A DNA stretch of 64,000 bases from Ehrlichia sp028752135 (GTDB lineage: Bacteria; Pseudomonadota; Alphaproteobacteria; Rickettsiales; Anaplasmataceae): contig CP082782.1 in NCBI GenBank assembly GCA_028752135.1, positions 1,116,001-1,180,000 of the forward strand, read 5' to 3'. Position numbers and translations under genes: made by a program. Below are positions 10,901 to 20,739 of this stretch, in pieces; positions within the stretch are counted from its first letter, which is position 1, and each line of letters opens with the position of its first letter. Under the pieces are notes generated by a model. It ran no database searches. It saw only the letters and a program-made list of their open reading frames with translations, and had not been told where the DNA came from.

Positions 10901-11221
10901 ATTTTTTCAACCACAGGTACATCTAAATACTTAAATGAAGCTGGAATAACCACACAACACGTGAACAAAGTAAGAGAAGGTAGGCCCCATATACTAGATT
11001 TGCTACAAGATGGAAAAATAAACCTAGTAATTAACACTTCAGAAGGAATAAAGTCTTTTTCTGAAAGCAGTAGTATAAGAAAAACTGCACTCATCAAGAA
11101 AATCCCATATAGCACAACAATACCTGGAGCAAAAGCGTTAGCATTAGCAATTAGAACACTAAAGAAACAAGGTATTCAAGTGGAATCAATGCAAGAATAC
11201 TTAAAAAATAAGGATATCTAA
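7982..11221 (+). CDS. carB: Carbamoyl phosphate synthase large subunit
   Basis: 1079 residues, essentially the full family length. It makes carbamoyl phosphate from bicarbonate, ATP and ammonia passed from the glutaminase subunit CarA (not in the window), feeding pyrimidine synthesis. The two homologous halves are visible. The first opens IESILVIGAGPIVIGQACEF and the second (from about residue 560) VIILGSGPNRIGQGIEFDY. Each is followed by ATP-grasp motifs, for example RPSFTLGGIGGG and RPSYVLGGQSM, and metal-binding EMNPRVSRSSALASKATG and EVNPRASRTVPFIAKATG. A C-terminal regulatory MGS-like domain starts near residue 944. The pathway partner pyrC lies 3.6 kb downstream but not in the same operon. 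Confidence 0.98.
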   Translation: MPKRTDIESILVIGAGPIVIGQACEFDYSGTQACKVLKQEGYRIILINSNPATIMTDPEIADSTYIEPITTNIIEKIIIKEKPSAILPTVGGQTALNAAINLCDAGILEKYNVKLIGATKEAIKKAEDRNLFRQAMDKIGVKYPKSIIIRSVNQINNALEYIGLPAIIRPSFTLGGIGGGICYNREEFQKNVEYGLSISPISEVQVDESIVGWKEFEMEVMRDNKDNCIVVCSIENIDPMGVHTGDSITVAPALTLRDTEYQKMRDISFSILREIGVDTGGSNVQFAINPKNDNDLLVIEMNPRVSRSSALASKATGYPIAKVAAKLAVGYSLDEIRNDCTQAIPASFEPSIDYIVTKIPRFNFDKFQGTKKELSTSMKSVGEVMAIGRSFQESLQKALCSLEAGYSGLNEFFDKNIEIDQILNFLVKLSPDRIFIIADALRHNITIEEINKITGYDPWFLMQIKNIIHHEQKIKDHGLPKTANELLLLKKIGFSDARLAYLSNNTIEYVENLRKSLSIKPVYKHIDTCAGEFETNTSYMYSCYEGDTINNPECESLITNNKKVIILGSGPNRIGQGIEFDYTCVHAAHTIKEMGYESIIINCNPETVSTDYDISDKLYFSPLTRESVLDIIYKEQETNSLLGVIVQFGGQTPLRLAKVLQEKNINILGTSFDAIDLAEDRMKFQQLLTQLNLKQPSNITCNSAYEVSQQIEKLVFPILARPSYVLGGQSMSIIRDNNSLSDYLTTHENIFDHGSLLLDQFLTNAVEVDVDAICDGENVYIAGIMEHIEAAGIHSGDSACSLPSYTLTKEITDAITEQTKKIAIALQVRGFINIQYAIQDNEIYILEVNPRASRTVPFIAKATGIPIAKIATEVVLGKKLTNITEKKFQHVAVKEAVFSFSRFPNIDVLLGPEMKSTGEVMGIDKSFEIAFAKAQMAAGYELPTEGTAFISVKNSDKPLIIETTKILKDIGFTIFSTTGTSKYLNEAGITTQHVNKVREGRPHILDLLQDGKINLVINTSEGIKSFSESSSIRKTALIKKIPYSTTIPGAKALALAIRTLKKQGIQVESMQEYLKNKDI

Positions 11222-11693
11222 TACTCTTTTTTATTTTATAAAATTGTATTACATATTCATAAATTTGCAAATAAAGTTACTTATAATGCCTAATAACACC
11301 TATAATGTCATAACAGTTAAACTTGGCACTAGTAGTAAAGTTAGAAATTTATACACTTTAAATATATAACACTACACTTAGTAAATAGTATAAACTTTCC
11401 TCAAGAAAGTTACACTTATAATATTTATTAAGGACAAGTAACTAAGTTTTTAATATTTTATCTTTTTACCCAAGAACCGGATATTAAACATAACCCTGAA
11501 ATATACTTTATAAAATTACATGATATATTCAACAAAGATATACATAATACATAAAGATACTTACTTTACATATTTATGACGCTCAACCTAGAAAATAGTA
11601 AAAAACTACAATATTAAACTGCATTTATTAAATAACATAAACTTTGGTTAGAAATAAGGCAATGAAATACAAAAATATTCCATAAATAAAGAA
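11222..11693. other. Spacer with a decayed direct repeat
   Basis: No gene. Stretches starting near 11338 and 11587 (period about 249 bp) align over about 75 bases with gaps. Both run from a form of 'gttagaaa' through 'tagtaaatagtataaacttt' or its variant 'tattaaataacataaacttt' to 'agaaa'. It lies between convergent genes. Confidence 0.45.
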
Positions 11694-12002
11694 TTAAGCT
11701 TCTTCCTTAGGTTTTAAGATCTTACGTTCTAATCTCAAAATCCGCTTTTTTATTACTTTAATCTCTTCCATTAGCTCTTTATACTGAATGCTAAACTCAG
11801 AAGTAGAAGACCCTATACGTTTTATTTGATCTTCATCATCAATCAAAGCTCCTTCATTATTTTGAGCATTAGCTGCCATAACTCTTTCTTGAATTTTTAC
11901 AACTGATTCAAACATTTGATCAAATGTCTTACTGTCACCTACTATTTCTTTTACCGTATCTATATACTGCTTTATTACACCCTTGTAATCATCTTCTGCC
12001 AT
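11694..12002 (-). CDS. Hypothetical small coiled-coil protein, 102 residues
   Basis: I do not recognise the family. The protein is charged and soluble and starts MAEDDYKGVIKQYIDTVKEIVG. A heptad-like C-terminal helix (about residues 68-98, with leucines and isoleucines spaced through 'YKELMEEIKVIKKRILRLER') points to a coiled coil and self-association. The N-terminal half is also predicted helical, giving a phasin-like or chaperone-like overall shape, but I cannot assign a function. It is on the same strand as fumC and starts about 100 bp after the fumC stop, so the two may be co-transcribed. Confidence 0.65.
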   Translation of the reverse strand: MAEDDYKGVIKQYIDTVKEIVGDSKTFDQMFESVVKIQERVMAANAQNNEGALIDDEDQIKRIGSSTSEFSIQYKELMEEIKVIKKRILRLERKILKPKEEA

Positions 12003-12101
12003 AAAACTACTTAAATAAAATCAAACTCTATTATGTTATAATAACACACGCTAACTGTCAATATTCTTACTTACGAAAAGCAACATTAACCCTTTATATA
12101 C

Positions 12102-13496
12102 TTATTTGCTAGGATGTATCATATTTTCTGGATCAACAATTTTATCAAATTCTTCTTCACTTATCAAATTTAGCTTTATTGCAGCACTCTTTAATGTTAT
12201 TCCTTCATCAAAAGCAGTTTTTGAAATTTTTGCTGCATTATCATAGCCTATATGTTTATTTAAGGCTGTAACTAACATTAATGACTGATTTAATAAAAAT
12301 GAAATACGTTTAGTATCAGCTTTTATTCCCTGCACACATTTTTGTGAGAAATTAATACTCACATCAGACAACAATTTAATAGATTGTAAAACATTATAAA
12401 TAATTACCGGCTTAAATACATTTAATTCAAAATGACCATTTGAACCTGCAATAGTAACAGTCGTATGATTACCCATAACTTGAGCACATACCATAGTTAC
12501 AGCTTCACATTGAGTAGGATTAACTTTACCTGGCATTATAGAAGACCCTGGTTCATTTGTAGGTAATATTATTTCCCCTATTCCACATCTTGGACCTGAA
12601 CTAAGCAATCTAATATCATTGGCTATTTTCATTAAACTTACAGCAATTACATTTAAAGCACCACTGAACTCAACTAATGAATCATGTGTAGCTAATGCTT
12701 CAAACTTATTAACAGAAGATACAAAATTAAAACCTGTTATTTTTTTTATCTCATTTGCAAAATGAACATCAAACTGCCTCTTAGAATTAATACCAGTTCC
12801 TACAGCAGTACCACCTTGCGCTAACTCAAGTAGATTACTTAAGGCTAACTTTATTCTATTAATACCCTGCAAAATTTGATACGCATAACCAGAAAATACC
12901 TGACCTAAAGTCAACGGAGTTGCATCTTGAAGATGAGTACGTCCAACCTTAACAATATTTTGAAATGCTATAGATTTACTATGTAAAGCATCATATAAAT
13001 TTTTCAAGTTAGGTAATAAAAAATTTTCGGTTTCACTTACAGCTGCAATATGCATTGCTGTTGGAAAAGTATCATTAGAAGATTGAGAATAATTCACATG
13101 ATCATTTGGGTGTACAGATTTACTACCTTTTTCTCCACCTAATATTTCAATAGCACGATTGGCAATTACCTCATTAACATTCATATTAGTTTGAGTACCA
13201 GAACCAGTTTGCCAAACCACCAAAGGAAACTCATCATCAAATTTACCACTAACTACTTCACTTGCTGCATCACAAATTGCATCACCTATAACTTTATCAA
13301 TATCACCGTTTTTGACATTAACACGAGCTGCAGCCAATTTTACAAGCCCCAATGCCCTTATCAAAGGTATTGGCATCTTCTCAGAACCTATTTTAAAGTT
13401 ATCAATAGAACGTTGCGTCTGTGCTCCCCAATCATGACAGGCAGGAACATTTATTTCTCCCAAACTATCTTTCTCTTTTCTCATATTTGATTTCAT
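12102..13496 (-). CDS. fumC: Class II fumarate hydratase
   Basis: Interconverts fumarate and malate in the TCA cycle. The signature GSSIMPGKVNP is present near residues 314-324, with the catalytic serine in the flexible loop. Earlier conserved blocks are GSGTQTNMNVNEV, SSNDTFPTAMHI and GRTHLQDATPLTLGQ. At 460-464 residues it is full length. The first ATG (13496) abuts AAGG directly; the in-frame ATG at 13484 has AAGG about 10 bases upstream and gives MRKEKDSLGEINVP, which fits the family start better. The iron-sulphur-free class II enzyme is the usual form in Rickettsiales. Confidence 0.97.
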   Translation of the reverse strand: MKSNMRKEKDSLGEINVPACHDWGAQTQRSIDNFKIGSEKMPIPLIRALGLVKLAAARVNVKNGDIDKVIGDAICDAASEVVSGKFDDEFPLVVWQTGSGTQTNMNVNEVIANRAIEILGGEKGSKSVHPNDHVNYSQSSNDTFPTAMHIAAVSETENFLLPNLKNLYDALHSKSIAFQNIVKVGRTHLQDATPLTLGQVFSGYAYQILQGINRIKLALSNLLELAQGGTAVGTGINSKRQFDVHFANEIKKITGFNFVSSVNKFEALATHDSLVEFSGALNVIAVSLMKIANDIRLLSSGPRCGIGEIILPTNEPGSSIMPGKVNPTQCEAVTMVCAQVMGNHTTVTIAGSNGHFELNVFKPVIIYNVLQSIKLLSDVSINFSQKCVQGIKADTKRISFLLNQSLMLVTALNKHIGYDNAAKISKTAFDEGITLKSAAIKLNLISEEEFDKIVDPENMIHPSK

Positions 13497-13627
13497 CCTT
13501 ATTGCACATTAATTCAGTTATATAATTGAGTTTTTTATTTATGTCCACTACGACAACACAATTATCATGCAATATTATAAATTTCATACTATAATAAACA
13601 CTTTAATAATGATTTCCTCTATATTCT

Positions 13628-14263
13628 ATGGTTAGTGTATTAATAACAGCTGGACCAACACAAGAAGCTATTGACCCTATCAGATACATTACAAACAGTT
13701 CATCTGGTAAACAAGGATATGCTATTGCTGAGCACATGAATAACATCGGTTGGCAGGTAAACCTAGTATCTGGTCCAGTAACTATTCACAATCACAACAT
13801 ACCAAACATATTTTACATAAAAAGCTGTCAAGAGATGTTACAAACTTGTACAAAATTATTACCAGTAGACATCGCCATTTTTACAGCAGCAGTGACTGAC
13901 TGGTCACCTATATATTCTTCAAAAAAAATAAAAAAACACAACATTACAAATATTAAAGTTAGATATAATCCAGATATTGTACATTGTATAAGTACCCATA
14001 AAAAAAGACCAAAATTGGTAATCGGATTCTCATTAGAATCAGAAAATATAATAGAACACGCAAAAACAAAACTAATAAGTAAGCAATGCGATTGGATTAT
14101 TAGTAACTCAATGACAATTAATAATGAACAACTAATGGGAAACGACTATAATCAAATTACCATTGTCACCAAAGACAATTACCAAGAATTTCCAATAATG
14201 TCCAAAAAAGATGTTGCTCGTCTAATTACAGAGCAAATCATCAACTTTCTATCTCCCAAATAA
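13628..14263 (+). CDS. coaB: Phosphopantothenate-cysteine ligase (CoaB domain)
   Basis: 211 residues corresponding only to the ligase half of the usual bifunctional CoaBC. It would join cysteine to 4'-phosphopantothenate in CoA synthesis. Motifs are VLITAGPTQEAIDPIRYITN at the start, the SSSGKQGYAIAE nucleotide loop, the AAVTDW stretch and the VIGFSLE(S)E segment, followed by the C-terminal strands that close the fold. The flavin-dependent decarboxylase domain (CoaC) is absent upstream, so a separate coaC must be elsewhere. It is transcribed divergently from fumC with about 130 bp between them. Confidence 0.88.
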   Translation: MVSVLITAGPTQEAIDPIRYITNSSSGKQGYAIAEHMNNIGWQVNLVSGPVTIHNHNIPNIFYIKSCQEMLQTCTKLLPVDIAIFTAAVTDWSPIYSSKKIKKHNITNIKVRYNPDIVHCISTHKKRPKLVIGFSLESENIIEHAKTKLISKQCDWIISNSMTINNEQLMGNDYNQITIVTKDNYQEFPIMSKKDVARLITEQIINFLSPK

Positions 14264-14846
14264 AGAAGTGCAAATTTTATTTACACCAGTAAGAATAACT
14301 GACAGCAATGTTAACAAATTATCATAACTGCTTAGCTATACCTAAAAAGATACTACAAATTTATCTGACTAATATAAAAAGATAGGAAATTAGATTTGTA
14401 ATGTAATATATAAACAAATCAATATACTATAAATTATTATTTTTAAGACTACACATTCTCAATAATAGCAAGTATTTAGCTCAGTGTGATTTTAATAATA
14501 ATTAGACTGAAGCCATATTCTATATATCTAGCTTATAAGATCACAAGAATGAAAAATATCTTAAAAGCAAGACCACTGATAGAGAAATTATAAAATTTAA
14601 GATACACCAACAAACTATAGCAACTTAGTAAAAAATATACTAGAGCATTAAACACACATATTACAAATCATCATATACTAAACTATTCTTTATAATAAAA
14701 TTACATTTAAAAACATCTATATATTTATAGACTGTACATACTAACACAAAAAATATTGACTATTTAATTTCTTAAAGCTAATGTTATAGTTAGGTATTTT
14801 ATATCTATAAGTTATTCATTTATTAGATTTTCTAGGCAATTCAAAA
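14264..14846. other. AT-rich spacer
   Basis: About 580 bp without a gene. 'tagctcagtgtga' near 14476 resembles a tRNA D-arm, but no matching acceptor, anticodon or T-arm is present. Nothing else stands out. Confidence 0.4.
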
Positions 14847-16184
14847 ATGTATAAACAATCTTGGGAGTTGTTAGGCAACGGACAGTATGAAGATTATACC
14901 ATAGCATATACTAACGCCAGGATTATTGATCCAGAATCTAAATTAGATATTACAGGATCTCTTCTTACTAAAGGAAAGAAAATAATTGATTTTGGTAGGG
15001 ATTTATTTTCCAACGGTGTACCAAGCAGCATTAACGAGGTAATAGATTGTAATAATAAAGTATTAATGCCAGGCTTAGTAGACATTCATGTACACTTTCG
15101 TGAACCAGGTCAAGAACACAAAGAAACCATCAATTCAGGAAGTAAATCTGCTGCTGCTGGAGGTATAACGACTGTTGTCTGTCAACCTAATACTGTTCCT
15201 ACTATTAGCAGCGTAATAACAGCAAAATACATAAAAATGAGAGCACTAGAAAGCGCTTATGTTAACATAGAGTTCTACGCTTCAATAACAAAATCAGATA
15301 ACTCACTATCTGAGATGGCATTACTAAAAGAAGCAGGAGCAGTCGGCTTCACGGACGATGGCATGCCAGTAATGAACGCTTTAACAATGAGACAAGCTTT
15401 TAGTTACTCAAGTATGTTAGATACACTTATAGCCCAACATGCAGAGGATTTAAATTTATCAAATCATGGTTGTATAAACGAAGGAAATGTTTCATATGAA
15501 TTAGGATTAAAAGGAATACCTGATACTTCAGAGTCGATCATAAAAAGTAGTGATATTGCCCTCATGAAAAAAATAAAAAAAGTACATTATCACGTTTTAA
15601 ATATTTCAACACATGATTATCTGAATATAATAAAGCAAGCTAAAAATCAGGGACTAAATATTACATGTGAATTAACTCCTCACCATTTAACTTTAACTGA
15701 GAAAGATATTATAACACATGGAAGTTTTGCAAAAATGAATCCACCTTTACGTACTGAAAACGACCGTATTAGTATAATAGAAGGACTAAAAAATGGTATT
15801 ATCGATTGTATAGCAACAGACCATGCTCCACATGATACAAATGCAAAAGATCTGCCTTTAGACACAGCTGCTTTTGGAATAGTTGGATTAGAAACAATGC
15901 TTCCAATTTCTTTAGAGCTGTATCATAACGGTACTATATGCTTAATGGATCTACTTGCAAAGCTCACATACAAGCCAGCAGACATTATTAAAGTGTCAAG
16001 AGGACGTATTAAAAAAGGTTTTACTGCAGATTTAATCATACTAGATCTTGATCAAGAATGGGTAATTGATATATCAAAATTCTCAAGCAAATCAAAAAAC
16101 TCACCTTTTCATAATCGTAAAGTAAAAGGAAGAGTTTTAAGGACTATAGTATCTGGAAAAACTATCTATAAAATGGAAATTTAG
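14847..16184 (+). CDS. pyrC: Dihydroorotase
   Basis: 445-residue class I dihydroorotase of the amidohydrolase superfamily. It closes carbamoyl aspartate to dihydroorotate, the third pyrimidine step, downstream of CarAB. The zinc-binding HxH with the DIHVHFREPGQEHKE signature lies near residues 78-92. Further metal and substrate residues appear in 'ELTPHHLTL', and the conserved aspartate in 'ATDHAPH'. 'GFTDDGMPVMN' and the C-terminal beta-sandwich (from about residue 380, 'KGFTADLIILDLDQEW') are also typical. It is monocistronic here, with long spacers on both sides. Confidence 0.96.
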   Translation: MYKQSWELLGNGQYEDYTIAYTNARIIDPESKLDITGSLLTKGKKIIDFGRDLFSNGVPSSINEVIDCNNKVLMPGLVDIHVHFREPGQEHKETINSGSKSAAAGGITTVVCQPNTVPTISSVITAKYIKMRALESAYVNIEFYASITKSDNSLSEMALLKEAGAVGFTDDGMPVMNALTMRQAFSYSSMLDTLIAQHAEDLNLSNHGCINEGNVSYELGLKGIPDTSESIIKSSDIALMKKIKKVHYHVLNISTHDYLNIIKQAKNQGLNITCELTPHHLTLTEKDIITHGSFAKMNPPLRTENDRISIIEGLKNGIIDCIATDHAPHDTNAKDLPLDTAAFGIVGLETMLPISLELYHNGTICLMDLLAKLTYKPADIIKVSRGRIKKGFTADLIILDLDQEWVIDISKFSSKSKNSPFHNRKVKGRVLRTIVSGKTIYKMEI

Positions 16185-17065
16185 TATTTGAACTACATTT
16201 TTCTAACATTACAGTAATTCAAAGAGTATAGATAATAACATTCATATAATTTTACATCGAAAATAAATTCACTATTTTTTTATTCATTTAATCAAAATAT
16301 CAATTCACAACTTTAGGACAATACAAAGTTTTAAGTACTGTAATATTGACAAAAATATCTAAAATTTAACATTTAAATCTATCTCATAGTGATAAGAAGA
16401 ACTTAATTAATAGTCTACAACATTAAACAATATAAATCTTTACTTTCGACTCATGATAAAAATATCCTACAACTTTAAAAGCCATATTAAAGTTTTAAGA
16501 ACTATATTGGCGAAAACATGCAAGAATTTAAGCAGTAAAAAAATATAGCCAATAGCTTTTTAATATTTAATTCCACACTAAAAACAAAAAACTATCATTT
16601 CATCTATAATATATAAAAACATTAGCAGATAACTTCAAAAGGATATCATATTTCAAACTATAAGATTATTAACAACTATCAACTATTCCACATGCCATTA
16701 AAGGAAATTATATATATTTTTTTGAAACTATATCAAGTTGCATATCTAATTAACAAGAAGCCTTTATACAAAACAATTATCATTTTGAATATGCTACAAA
16801 CATTAGAAAGATTCTAACATATGCTGTAACCCTACCTATAACAACTTACTTTTATTACGTATGAAATATGAAAAGTATGAAAATCCATTAGGCTTATTTT
16901 AATTACTTTTGAATTAAAGTGCTATTCGTAGAAAACAATTTCTATATGCGCAAAAACTTCTGATCAATATAAGCAAAAATTTCTAATATCACTTAGCTTA
17001 TAAGCAAGCATATGCAGTTAGAAAGCAGAATATATACACAACATTATTCTTTTTTTTATTTCTTT
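16185..17065. other. Spacer with a decayed direct repeat
   Basis: Nearly 900 bp without a gene. Two stretches of about 63 bases starting at 16307 and 16469 (period 162 bp) align closely: both open 'acaacttta', carry 'aaagttttaag.act' and end 'aatttaa'. It lies between convergent pyrC and lipB and looks like an eroded tandem duplication. Confidence 0.5.
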
Positions 17066-17710
17066 CTACTTCCAATTAGAAAAAATCTCATAGAATTCTT
17101 TTCTCAAGATAATATCGAATTCTTCATAAGAAACATTAATTCCTAACTCCTTAAGCGAAGTAATACCATACTCCTTAATACCACATGGAATTATACCTAA
17201 ATAATGAGAAAGATCCGTAGAAATATTAATAGACACTCCATGATAAGTAATCCACTTTCTTATTCTAATTCCAAAAGCTGCAATTTTTTTTTCAGTACCG
17301 TTACTATGTACCCATACTCCTATCAAGTTAGGATTAAAATACGATTTCACTGAAAAATGATTTAAAGTTTTAACAATCCATTTACCTAAAGTCTCAACAT
17401 ATAACTTAACATTACACTTATTCCTCATTTTTAAATCTAGCATAACATAAATAATTCTTTGCCCAGGACCATGATAAGTATACTTACCACCTCTATTTGC
17501 AACATATACAGGAAATAAATCTTTAACTAGCAAATCTTCAACTTTAGCTCCAGTACCAGCAGTATATAATGAGCAATGCTCAAGCAACCATATCAACTCA
17601 CTTTGTAAACCATTAGCAATATTTTCTACTCTTTCTTGCATAAAAGAAATAGCCTCTTGATAATCTACATGAGAAAATTCTACCTTCCATTCTATTAAAC
17701 TAAACGGCAT
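17066..17710 (-). CDS. lipB: Octanoyl-ACP:protein octanoyltransferase
   Basis: 214 residues. LipB moves octanoate from acyl carrier protein to the lipoyl domains of E2 and H proteins, the first step of lipoate assembly. The signature RGGKYTYHGPGQ lies near residues 70-82. The catalytic lysine is in KKIAAFGIRI near 138-145, and the acyl-accepting cysteine is in IIPCGI near 172-177. The order and spacing match the family. LipA, its partner, is not in the window. The ATG at 17710 gives the typical short N-terminus. Confidence 0.96.
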   Translation of the reverse strand: MPFSLIEWKVEFSHVDYQEAISFMQERVENIANGLQSELIWLLEHCSLYTAGTGAKVEDLLVKDLFPVYVANRGGKYTYHGPGQRIIYVMLDLKMRNKCNVKLYVETLGKWIVKTLNHFSVKSYFNPNLIGVWVHSNGTEKKIAAFGIRIRKWITYHGVSINISTDLSHYLGIIPCGIKEYGITSLKELGINVSYEEFDIILRKEFYEIFSNWK

Positions 17711-18378
17711 AAATTTACAAAAGCTAAAAACTATAAGAGTATATATTTCATAATATCACAAAAATGATACTTTTATAACTAACAGCATAATAAACTATTA
17801 ATTTAAACTGAAGTAACTCATATTCATAGATTAAGCTCTACTCTTTAAAAACTACGAGAAAACATAAACTTTACAAACTTGATATTACAAAAAAATACTG
17901 TATAGAGCTTATCATCTTACCCAAAACATATAAGGATAAAAAAACAAACAAGCACAACACAGCAACAAATACTCGACTACCCATCATAACAGTTTCATTA
18001 TAGACTAAAACAATTAAAAAATGCTATGGATATCACCTTATATAATTCTATTAAACTCATACACGCACTTCTTTATAATCTAACACATAACAATTTATAA
18101 ATACACCTTAAAAACATCAAAAAACCTTTTATATTAAATTAAATTGTTATACACATATAGCTCAACATATATGACACCTAAGAGCATGTTTTTAAGATTC
18201 AAAAAAATCTTAGACTATGGATTACTAAAGAATAATGATTATTCTTACACTCTTACCCTACAATTCTACTATTAAAATTGCAAGGTGTTACAATACAAAC
18301 TAATAAAGTAAAAACTAGAGATTACCTAACATAAACAACATATTTAAAGTATATTATTTCGATATCTAAAATTAAACA
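17711..18378. other. AT-rich spacer
   Basis: About 670 bp between lipB and purN, which are on the same strand. I see no gene, RNA or strong hairpin. Confidence 0.4.
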
Positions 18379-19002
18379 CTACAGGACTTCACTGTAAAAC
18401 ATTTGCAATGGCTCTGTTGATATAGCTAAATTTCCATCAAGTTGGAGTTTATTCAATGCAATCAATTTAACAGCCTTAGGATAACAAATGTGTTCCATTT
18501 TCAATATCCTATTTGCGAGATCCTCAACACTATCTGATGAAAGAACAGGAACTGCAGCTTGAACAATAATAGGACCACCATCGACTTCTGGATATACATA
18601 ATGTACTGTACACCCTGCAATTTTTACTCCAGCCTTTAATGCTTGAGATTGTGCACTTAATCCTTTAAAAGATGGTAAAAGAGAAGGATGAATATTAATA
18701 ACTTTATGTAGCCACTTATTAATAAACTTTTCAGGCACAATACTCATAAACCCTGCAAGACATACTAAATCTACCTGATGCTCTTCAAGTATGCCATCAA
18801 TAGCATCAAAATCTAATGGACGCCCTTGAACAAAGGTCCTCACATTACTTTTTTGTGCAAGAATAAGACCATTTGCATTAGGATTATTCGATATTACACA
18901 AGATACTTCTGCAGGAAAATCACTTTGTGCACAAGCACTGATTAGTGCTTGCATATTCGAACCCCTACCTGAAATTAAAATACCTAACTTAATTGACGCC
19001 AT
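18379..19002 (-). CDS. purN: Phosphoribosylglycinamide formyltransferase
   Basis: 207 residues. It uses 10-formyltetrahydrofolate to formylate GAR in purine synthesis. The phosphate loop GRGSNMQAL is at residues 12-20. The catalytic Asn and His are in INIHPSLLPSFKG near 102-114, and the catalytic aspartate in YPEVDGGPI near 139-147. It depends on folate from the folP/folK pathway also encoded here. The ATG at 19002 gives the usual start (MASIKLGILISG). Confidence 0.97.
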   Translation of the reverse strand: MASIKLGILISGRGSNMQALISACAQSDFPAEVSCVISNNPNANGLILAQKSNVRTFVQGRPLDFDAIDGILEEHQVDLVCLAGFMSIVPEKFINKWLHKVINIHPSLLPSFKGLSAQSQALKAGVKIAGCTVHYVYPEVDGGPIIVQAAVPVLSSDSVEDLANRILKMEHICYPKAVKLIALNKLQLDGNLAISTEPLQMFYSEVL

Positions 19003-19236
19003 ATAATTAAACTATCCACAATTAATCATGTATAAATATTATTGTACAATAAAGCAAATTTTTTATCTTAAATACCAAGTAACCTTAAAATGTAACAAAT
19101 ACTTCCTTATTAAATAAAAAAGTATCAAATTACTTACTAAGAGAAACTTTTAAATATAACTTAACAACAATTTATCTAATAGCAGTACTATAGTCAACTT
19201 TAAATTAATCGTAAGATCAATATAAAATAATTACAA

Positions 19237-20739
19237 TTAATGAGTTTCATAATATTTCAATACAAACCTATTTAGCAACCTCACACCAAACCCTGTTGCT
19301 CCTTTAGGGCATATTTCATTACCTTCATTATCCCATGCCATACCAGCAATATCTAAATGTACCCAAGGAGTTTTATTAACAAACCGTTGTAAAAATTGTG
19401 CTGCTGTAATACTATCGGCACCATACCCTTTTGTTGAAATATTCTGCATATCAGCAACTGAAGAATTAATAAGTTGATCATAAGCATCATCCAAAGGTAA
19501 CCTCCATAATTTTTCACCAGACTCATTACCAACTAAGATTAATTGATTAGCAATAGTATCATCATTTGAAAAAATTCCACCATATTGGTTATTCCCTAAA
19601 GCTACAACTACTGCACCAGTTAATGTAGCCAAATCCACCATTAATTTTGGGGCAAACATTTTTTGGGTATACCACAAGGCATCAGCCAAGACCAATCTAC
19701 CTTCTGCATCAGTATTTAACACTTCAATAGTTTGACCAGACATTGAAGTGACAATATCACTTGGCCTCTGTGCATTTGCTCCTACAGCATTTTCAACCAA
19801 TCCCACTACTCCTACAGCATTAACTTTTGCTTTTCTTGCAGCAAGAGTACGTATAACACCTACAACAGAAGCAGAACCGGCCATATCATATTTCATATCC
19901 CACATACCTTTAGAAGGTTTTAAAGATATTCCTCCAGTATCAAAAGTTACTCCCTTTCCAACAAATGCTATAGGACTCTCTGTTTCGTTACCCCCATTCC
20001 ATCTCATTACTACAAGTCTAGATTTTTTAGCACTACCTTGTCCGACACCAAGAAGTGCCATCATTTGGTTTGCCTTCATATAATCTTCATCAAATATTTC
20101 AACTTTAACATCAAGTTTGCTCAATTCTTCATATATCATCTGAGCATAAGTTTCTGGATAAAGAATATTAGGAGGTTCTGAGACAAAAGAACGAGCTAAA
20201 AATATTGATTCACCCTCAGATTTTAAATCATTAAACAAAGCAGTAGTTTTTTGAATATTATCTTTTGAGAAGAAAACTAATTTATGTACATGAGTTGGAT
20301 TGTCATCTTTTTTTTGTACAAAATATTTATCAAACTTAAAACTACGTAAAAATGCTCCATATGCAATATTAGCTACAGTATCACTATCACCATTACTTAT
20401 AATTGAAGCATTAGATATTTTCATTTTATCAAGTTCAGAGTATATAACACCTCCAATTTTCAAAGATTTATTCTCATCAAAATCTTCAGCTTTACCTAAC
20501 CCTACCACTATAACAACAGGATACTCATTATCTAATCCAACAATTGGTAAAACTTCTGCAAATTTACCATCAAAAGACTTATAATCTTGCACTATCTTCA
20601 TAATTTGATCATTACGATCTGTTAATGCATTATTATCCTCTAAATGATTACTACCTTCAAAGATCCCTACAATTATAGCAGTTGTCTTTAATAATAATGA
20701 TACTCCAGGTATCAAACTTGAAAACGATATATCTATCAT
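19237..20739 (-). CDS. pepA: Leucyl aminopeptidase (M17)
   Basis: 500-residue cytosolic metallo-aminopeptidase that removes N-terminal residues from peptides; some family members also bind DNA in Xer recombination. The two-metal active site is in the C-terminal domain: GKGVTFDTGGISLKP near residues 257-271, 'MKYDMAGSASV' after it, and the signature NTDAEGRLVLADAL near 340-353. The N-terminal domain (about 1-170) is the divergent hexamer-forming part. It is on the same strand as purN, separated by about 230 bp. Confidence 0.96.
   Translation of the reverse strand: MIDISFSSLIPGVSLLLKTTAIIVGIFEGSNHLEDNNALTDRNDQIMKIVQDYKSFDGKFAEVLPIVGLDNEYPVVIVVGLGKAEDFDENKSLKIGGVIYSELDKMKISNASIISNGDSDTVANIAYGAFLRSFKFDKYFVQKKDDNPTHVHKLVFFSKDNIQKTTALFNDLKSEGESIFLARSFVSEPPNILYPETYAQMIYEELSKLDVKVEIFDEDYMKANQMMALLGVGQGSAKKSRLVVMRWNGGNETESPIAFVGKGVTFDTGGISLKPSKGMWDMKYDMAGSASVVGVIRTLAARKAKVNAVGVVGLVENAVGANAQRPSDIVTSMSGQTIEVLNTDAEGRLVLADALWYTQKMFAPKLMVDLATLTGAVVVALGNNQYGGIFSNDDTIANQLILVGNESGEKLWRLPLDDAYDQLINSSVADMQNISTKGYGADSITAAQFLQRFVNKTPWVHLDIAGMAWDNEGNEICPKGATGFGVRLLNRFVLKYYETH

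Noticed and set aside
14460..14540. tRNA-like 'tagctcagtgtga'
   Set aside because: Only a D-arm-like sequence is present; no acceptor stem, anticodon arm or T-arm pairs with it.
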